NCBI GenBank assembly: GCA_934141445.1
Contig: CAKPCF010000032.1
Location: 1 to 17,609, forward strand
Direction: 5' to 3'
Source: an uncultured Clostridia bacterium
GTDB taxonomy: Bacteria > Bacillota > Clostridia > TANB77 > CAG-508
Length of the DNA: 17,609 nucleotides
How positions within the stretch are numbered: position 1 is the stretch's first letter; every line of letters begins with the position of its first letter. The notes beneath the pieces are model-generated. The model ran no database searches and was not told the origin of the DNA. It saw only the letters and a program-made list of their open reading frames with translations. Shown piece after piece: positions 14,057-17,609 of this stretch. A program made the position numbers and the translations under genes.

Positions 14057-14404
14057 TTAAACTAAACAATTTAATTTACTTTTTACATCTTCAAGAATTC
14101 TTGCAATTTCTTTATCTGATGTATTTTCTTTTATTTTTGTAATTTCTGATAAAATACTTGCAATTTTTTCTTCTTGCATTAGCGTTTTTTTCATAATTCC
14201 TAGCTTTTCTTCATATTCCAAAAGCTTGCTTTCTCCCTTCTTCAGATTATCTCTAACTGCTTGCCTTGTAATATTTGCATTTTCAGCTATTTCTGATAAA
14301 GATAAATCATTATTGTAGTAGTCATCTAACATCTGATATTGTTTTTCAGTTAAAAGCTTGCCATAAGTTTCTAAAAGAATACTTATTTGAACTGTTTTTT
14401 CCAT
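14057..14404 (-). CDS. ylxM: YlxM family SRP-associated helix-turn-helix protein
   Basis: This 115-residue protein has a sigma-70 region 4-like helix-turn-helix: the TEKQYQMLDDYYNNDLSLSEIA stretch at 19-40, then ITRQAVRDNL (45-54). The C-terminal half is charged helix. YlxM is always beside ffh in Firmicutes and has been reported to affect SRP GTPase activity. It is the first gene of this operon: AAGGAG lies upstream of the ATG at 14404 and a promoter sits just beyond. The usual upstream neighbour ftsY is missing; a large LRR gene lies there instead. Confidence 0.93.
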   Translation of the reverse strand: MEKTVQISILLETYGKLLTEKQYQMLDDYYNNDLSLSEIAENANITRQAVRDNLKKGESKLLEYEEKLGIMKKTLMQEEKIASILSEITKIKENTSDKEIARILEDVKSKLNCLV

Positions 14405-14430
14405 TTGACCACTCCTTAAAATGTAATGCT

Positions 14431-14464
14431 ATTATACTTTACACTATTTTTATACAAATGTCAA
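14431..14464 (-). promoter_or_regulatory. Promoter of the ylxM-ffh-rpsP-khpA-rimM-trmD-rplS operon
   Basis: On the minus strand a perfect TTGACA (14459-14464) is followed after 17 bases by TAAAGT (14436-14441), a four-of-six match to the -10 consensus. A perfect TATAAT (14431-14436) overlaps it but sits 22 bases from the -35. The first is the likelier -10. The promoter is squeezed into the 85 bases between the LRR gene stop and the ylxM start. Confidence 0.7.
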
Positions 14465-14489
14465 GTATTTTTACTTTATTTTGTTAAAT

Positions 14490-17400
14490 TTATTCTTTAT
14501 AACTTGTCCAACCTAAATTCTTCAATTTATCTGTTGAACCAGCTGTAAAGTTATTTCCAGAAAGGTTTAAAGTTCTTAACCCTGCATTATATAGTTTTGC
14601 TAATGTTTCTATATTATTATGACCTGTTATAGTAGTTGTTTGCAATAAATTGTTACTTAAATTTAACTGAGTAAATTTTATTTTACCGTTTTCAATTAGA
14701 TTTTCCAATGGTAGCAAGTTTTCTATATTATTATCATTCAACTGTAATGTTGTAATATTTTTTAGATTTGCAATTGAATCAATATTGCTTATTTTATTAT
14801 TGTTCAAATACATCTTCTCTATTTTAGTACACTTTTGTATAGCAGATATATCATAAATTTTACAATTATTAGCTACCAAAGTTTGCAAATTACTAAGTGT
14901 TTCTATTCCTTGTAGGCTTTCAACATCAGTAGTATTTATGTCAATGTATTGTAAATTCTGACAATTTACCAATTCTTTTAAGCTATTTAGATGAGTTGAA
15001 TTAAAGGAAACATTTACTAGATTTGGACAATTTTCAATTCCAGATAAACTTTTCAAATTTGTTATATTAGTTGTTCTATATCCAAATACACCTAATTTTT
15101 TAATATTTTTTATTTTTTCACATTTTAGCCACTGTAAATTTTCCCAATTATATGCTAAATATACATATATTTCCTCTAATGAATTTTCACTTGGTAAAGT
15201 ATTTAGAATGCCATTAAATTTTTCTGGTAATGCTGTTTGCATTCTTATTTTTTTAAGATTCCTACATAAAGACAAATCTGCATTATTAATCACTCCTTGA
15301 CCTGGTGAAAATGTTTCTATATTAGTAGGTAATTTCCAACTACACTGATCTCCATTCCAATAAGTAACACTTGTTAATTCTGTACAATTAGATAAATCAA
15401 TTATTTCTCCCCCATTTAAATAAAATTCATTATTGGCACATCCAGCTTTCCAAAATTTAAGTTTAGTCAAAACAGAAAAATCCAATCCTTTAGCTGGTAA
15501 GAATCCTCTATACTCTCTACAGAATTCACTTAAATTAGAAATTTCAAAAGATACTTCATCTTCAAAATTATCTAAAATTTTAATTATACAACTTTCAATC
15601 GAAGCTAATGAAAAATATTCACTATTATCTTTTTCATATCCTTCATTTGTAATATTAATAACTAATGTTATTAAATTAGGCTCTCGTGTATTTAAAATTG
15701 TATAATCTCTAACAGATGTATTTCTTAAATCCAACTCTTTTACTTCATTTATATACTTAAGAAAATCTAAACTACTCAAATTTGTACAGCCATTTAAGCT
15801 TATTGCTTCTAAATTAGTCAAAGTTTGTAGTATTTCTTGTATTATCGTATTACTTATATTCTTTTGACCCTTTAAATTTATTTTTTTTATTTTTGTTTTT
15901 CCCTTTAAAGCAAGCATTTCATCAGAGTCGTCTGTTAAATATTTTCCAATCTTTTCATATGAATAATCTATACTTTCAGTTGAATTTAACACATATATAT
16001 AATATTTAGTTGGTAATGAATAATTTGGGCCACAATTTTGTAAAACATGTGTTGTTTCATCTGCCAAAGCATCTCTTACTTCTGTTCCTATCATATTCTC
16101 ATTGCCAGATAAATACAATTTTTTTATTCCAGTACAATTTTTTAAAGCAATTATGTTTTGAAGATTAATATTGTTTGCTAAATTTAAATATCTTAATATT
16201 TTGTTATTTTCTAATGCAGTTATATCACTAATATTACAATATCCAGCTTCTATATGATCTATATTTTGTGAATCTTCAAGACCTTTCATAGAATGTAAAT
16301 TTGCATTTGAAGTTAAAGAAAGTTTTAATAAACTTGAGCATTCACTTAATCCTTCTATATTTTTCAAATCGCATCTTTGTGCAAATAAATAAGTAAGACT
16401 TTTATGATTTTCTAATCCATTAAAATTCTGTAAATTATTATTCATAATATCTAATTCATATATATTTCCAAAACCAGATAGTGAATCTATACTAGAAATT
16501 TTATTATTATTTAAATATACATATTTAATACTATTTTTAATGTTATCAGAAAACATCTCTAATTTACTAATATCTGTTACTTTACTATTACTTGAATTAT
16601 TCAAATTCCATTTATTATAATTAGAACCTTCATCATTTGAATAAAGCCCTTCAATTATATCTATTGTTCCACTTATTCCAAAATATTCTAAATTCTTTAT
16701 CTCTGTTGCATTTACTAAACCTTCTCCTAGCTTTTCTACCTGTGCATTTGCATCTGTTTCACTCATTGTTGGTGGTAAGTACAAATACAAGTATTGCAAA
16801 TTCCACGCAGTTGATAGTTTGGTATAATTATTTACTTTACAATTTTTTAAATATATTCCTGTTAATAATGTACAATTCTCTAGACCATCTAAATTATCCA
16901 ATGTTAAATTTGATAAAGTTAATGTCTTTAATGTACTTATTTCTGACAAAGCTGATATTGATGTTATATTATATTTATCTCCATCTAATTCCAAGTCCTT
17001 TATCTTTGATGCATCTCCTACTGTTACTCCATCTTCTCCAACTTCTACTCCTACTGTTAATAATGCATCTGATATCGCACTTTTTATTGCATTGTCTGTA
17101 TTTACTTTTACTAATGGTGTATTTGGATTTAATTCTGATGTATTCAATGTTCCAAGTACATTATCTGTTCCTTCACTACAATAATACACTCTCAAATCCT
17201 CCGTTATTCCATACACATCTTTTAATCTTATATAACTTAAATAATCTGTTGTATCTCCTCCTCTTAATTGATTTCTTATCTCTTCTGGTAATGCTTGTTT
17301 ATTAAGCAAATAATACATTTTTCCATCATAAGTTATATAATTCTTTGTTCCATCTTTTAAGCAAAGATTACTTATTTTATTTACTAATAATTCTACTTTA

Positions 17401-17609
17401 TTTGTATAATTATCTGCTTCATCATAATATTTTACATATTCTGATTGCAAATATTCTTCCAATGTTGCTATTCCCTGCATATATGTAGCATTCTTTGCCT
17501 GTGTCATTATGCCATTTTCTCCAATTGTTGCATTTAAGCTTACACCTGCTAAAATTAACATTACAATTATTGAGATTACAAGTGCTATTAGAGTGATACC
17601 GTTTGTATT
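14490..17609 (-). CDS. Large leucine-rich-repeat surface protein with pilin-like N-terminus (5' end outside window)
   Basis: The frame is open for 1039 codons up to the window edge, so its start lies outside; the internal ATG at 17561 is inside the hydrophobic helix and is not the real start. The visible N-terminus is N-T-N-G followed by ITLIALVISIIVMLILAG, a type IV prepilin-like cleavage site (after G) and membrane helix; the usual Glu at +5 is Ala. The next 150 residues (GENGIMTQAKNA onward) match clostridial pseudopilin-like secreted proteins. From about residue 200 to the end are many SDS22/internalin-type leucine-rich repeats, such as LKTLTLSNLTLDNLDGLENC and IKYVYLNNNKISSIDSLSGF, interrupted by non-repeat spacers. 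There is no LPXTG or other C-terminal anchor. Probable role: exported adhesion or recognition, by inference. No clear terminator follows. Confidence 0.88.
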   Translation of the reverse strand, partial: NTNGITLIALVISIIVMLILAGVSLNATIGENGIMTQAKNATYMQGIATLEEYLQSEYVKYYDEADNYTNKVELLVNKISNLCLKDGTKNYITYDGKMYYLLNKQALPEEIRNQLRGGDTTDYLSYIRLKDVYGITEDLRVYYCSEGTDNVLGTLNTSELNPNTPLVKVNTDNAIKSAISDALLTVGVEVGEDGVTVGDASKIKDLELDGDKYNITSISALSEISTLKTLTLSNLTLDNLDGLENCTLLTGIYLKNCKVNNYTKLSTAWNLQYLYLYLPPTMSETDANAQVEKLGEGLVNATEIKNLEYFGISGTIDIIEGLYSNDEGSNYNKWNLNNSSNSKVTDISKLEMFSDNIKNSIKYVYLNNNKISSIDSLSGFGNIYELDIMNNNLQNFNGLENHKSLTYLFAQRCDLKNIEGLSECSSLLKLSLTSNANLHSMKGLEDSQNIDHIEAGYCNISDITALENNKILRYLNLANNINLQNIIALKNCTGIKKLYLSGNENMIGTEVRDALADETTHVLQNCGPNYSLPTKYYIYVLNSTESIDYSYEKIGKYLTDDSDEMLALKGKTKIKKINLKGQKNISNTIIQEILQTLTNLEAISLNGCTNLSSLDFLKYINEVKELDLRNTSVRDYTILNTREPNLITLVINITNEGYEKDNSEYFSLASIESCIIKILDNFEDEVSFEISNLSEFCREYRGFLPAKGLDFSVLTKLKFWKAGCANNEFYLNGGEIIDLSNCTELTSVTYWNGDQCSWKLPTNIETFSPGQGVINNADLSLCRNLKKIRMQTALPEKFNGILNTLPSENSLEEIYVYLAYNWENLQWLKCEKIKNIKKLGVFGYRTTNITNLKSLSGIENCPNLVNVSFNSTHLNSLKELVNCQNLQYIDINTTDVESLQGIETLSNLQTLVANNCKIYDISAIQKCTKIEKMYLNNNKISNIDSIANLKNITTLQLNDNNIENLLPLENLIENGKIKFTQLNLSNNLLQTTTITGHNNIETLAKLYNAGLRTLNLSGNNFTAGSTDKLKNLGWTSYKE

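Noticed and set aside
16637..17305. Long plus-strand open frame opposite the LRR gene
   Set aside because: It is extremely Leu-rich, the expected antisense reading of A/T-rich Asn/Lys/Leu codons, with no protein-like motifs; the minus-strand LRR frame is clearly the coding one.

Overview
This window is AT-rich bacterial DNA from a low-GC Bacillota, most likely an uncultured or gut-type clostridium. Three things support that. The block ylxM-ffh-rpsP-khpA-rimM-trmD-rplS is in the classical Firmicute order. The Shine-Dalgarno sites are strong AGGAGG-type sites. The promoters match the vegetative (sigma-A) consensus. The species-level assignment is inference. Every protein gene and both tRNA genes lie on the minus strand, so transcription runs from high to low coordinates.

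From the right edge leftwards: (1) 14490-17609 is the bulk of a very large leucine-rich-repeat protein. Its reading frame stays open through the window edge and encodes a type IV pilin-like N-terminal helix, so the gene starts outside the window. (2) 10400-14464 is the SRP/ribosome-maturation operon, starting from a TTGACA promoter in front of ylxM and ending with rplS, whose product L19 carries an unusual acidic tail. (3) 9977-10260 is a transcription unit of two identical tRNA-Gly(UCC) genes with a full-consensus promoter and a terminator. (4) 9121-9948 is a PAP2-type membrane phosphatase with its own promoter and terminator.

(5) 5256-9079 is the accessory part. It holds an extended -10 promoter, a decayed small reading frame, a tandem SpoVG-like protein, a repeat protein, an HD-domain protein that looks like the second half of the same gene split by one extra base, and a small protein with a basic C-terminus. 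These genes are packed like an operon (gaps or overlaps of about 10 bases), and I know no described system with this composition. (6) 4032-5261 is tsaB-rimI (tRNA t6A synthesis and ribosomal-protein acetylation) with its own promoter and terminator. (7) 1-3969 holds a two-domain Lon-family protease and an oxidoreductase of the 2,4-diaminopentanoate dehydrogenase family, followed by an intergenic region rich in hairpins.

The housekeeping blocks serve translation: tRNA supply, m1G37 and t6A modification, ribosome assembly and SRP targeting. The accessory cassette, the pilin-anchored LRR protein, the broken or recoded gene and the L19 tail are the parts worth a second look. I see no insertion sequence, integrase, CRISPR array or rRNA.
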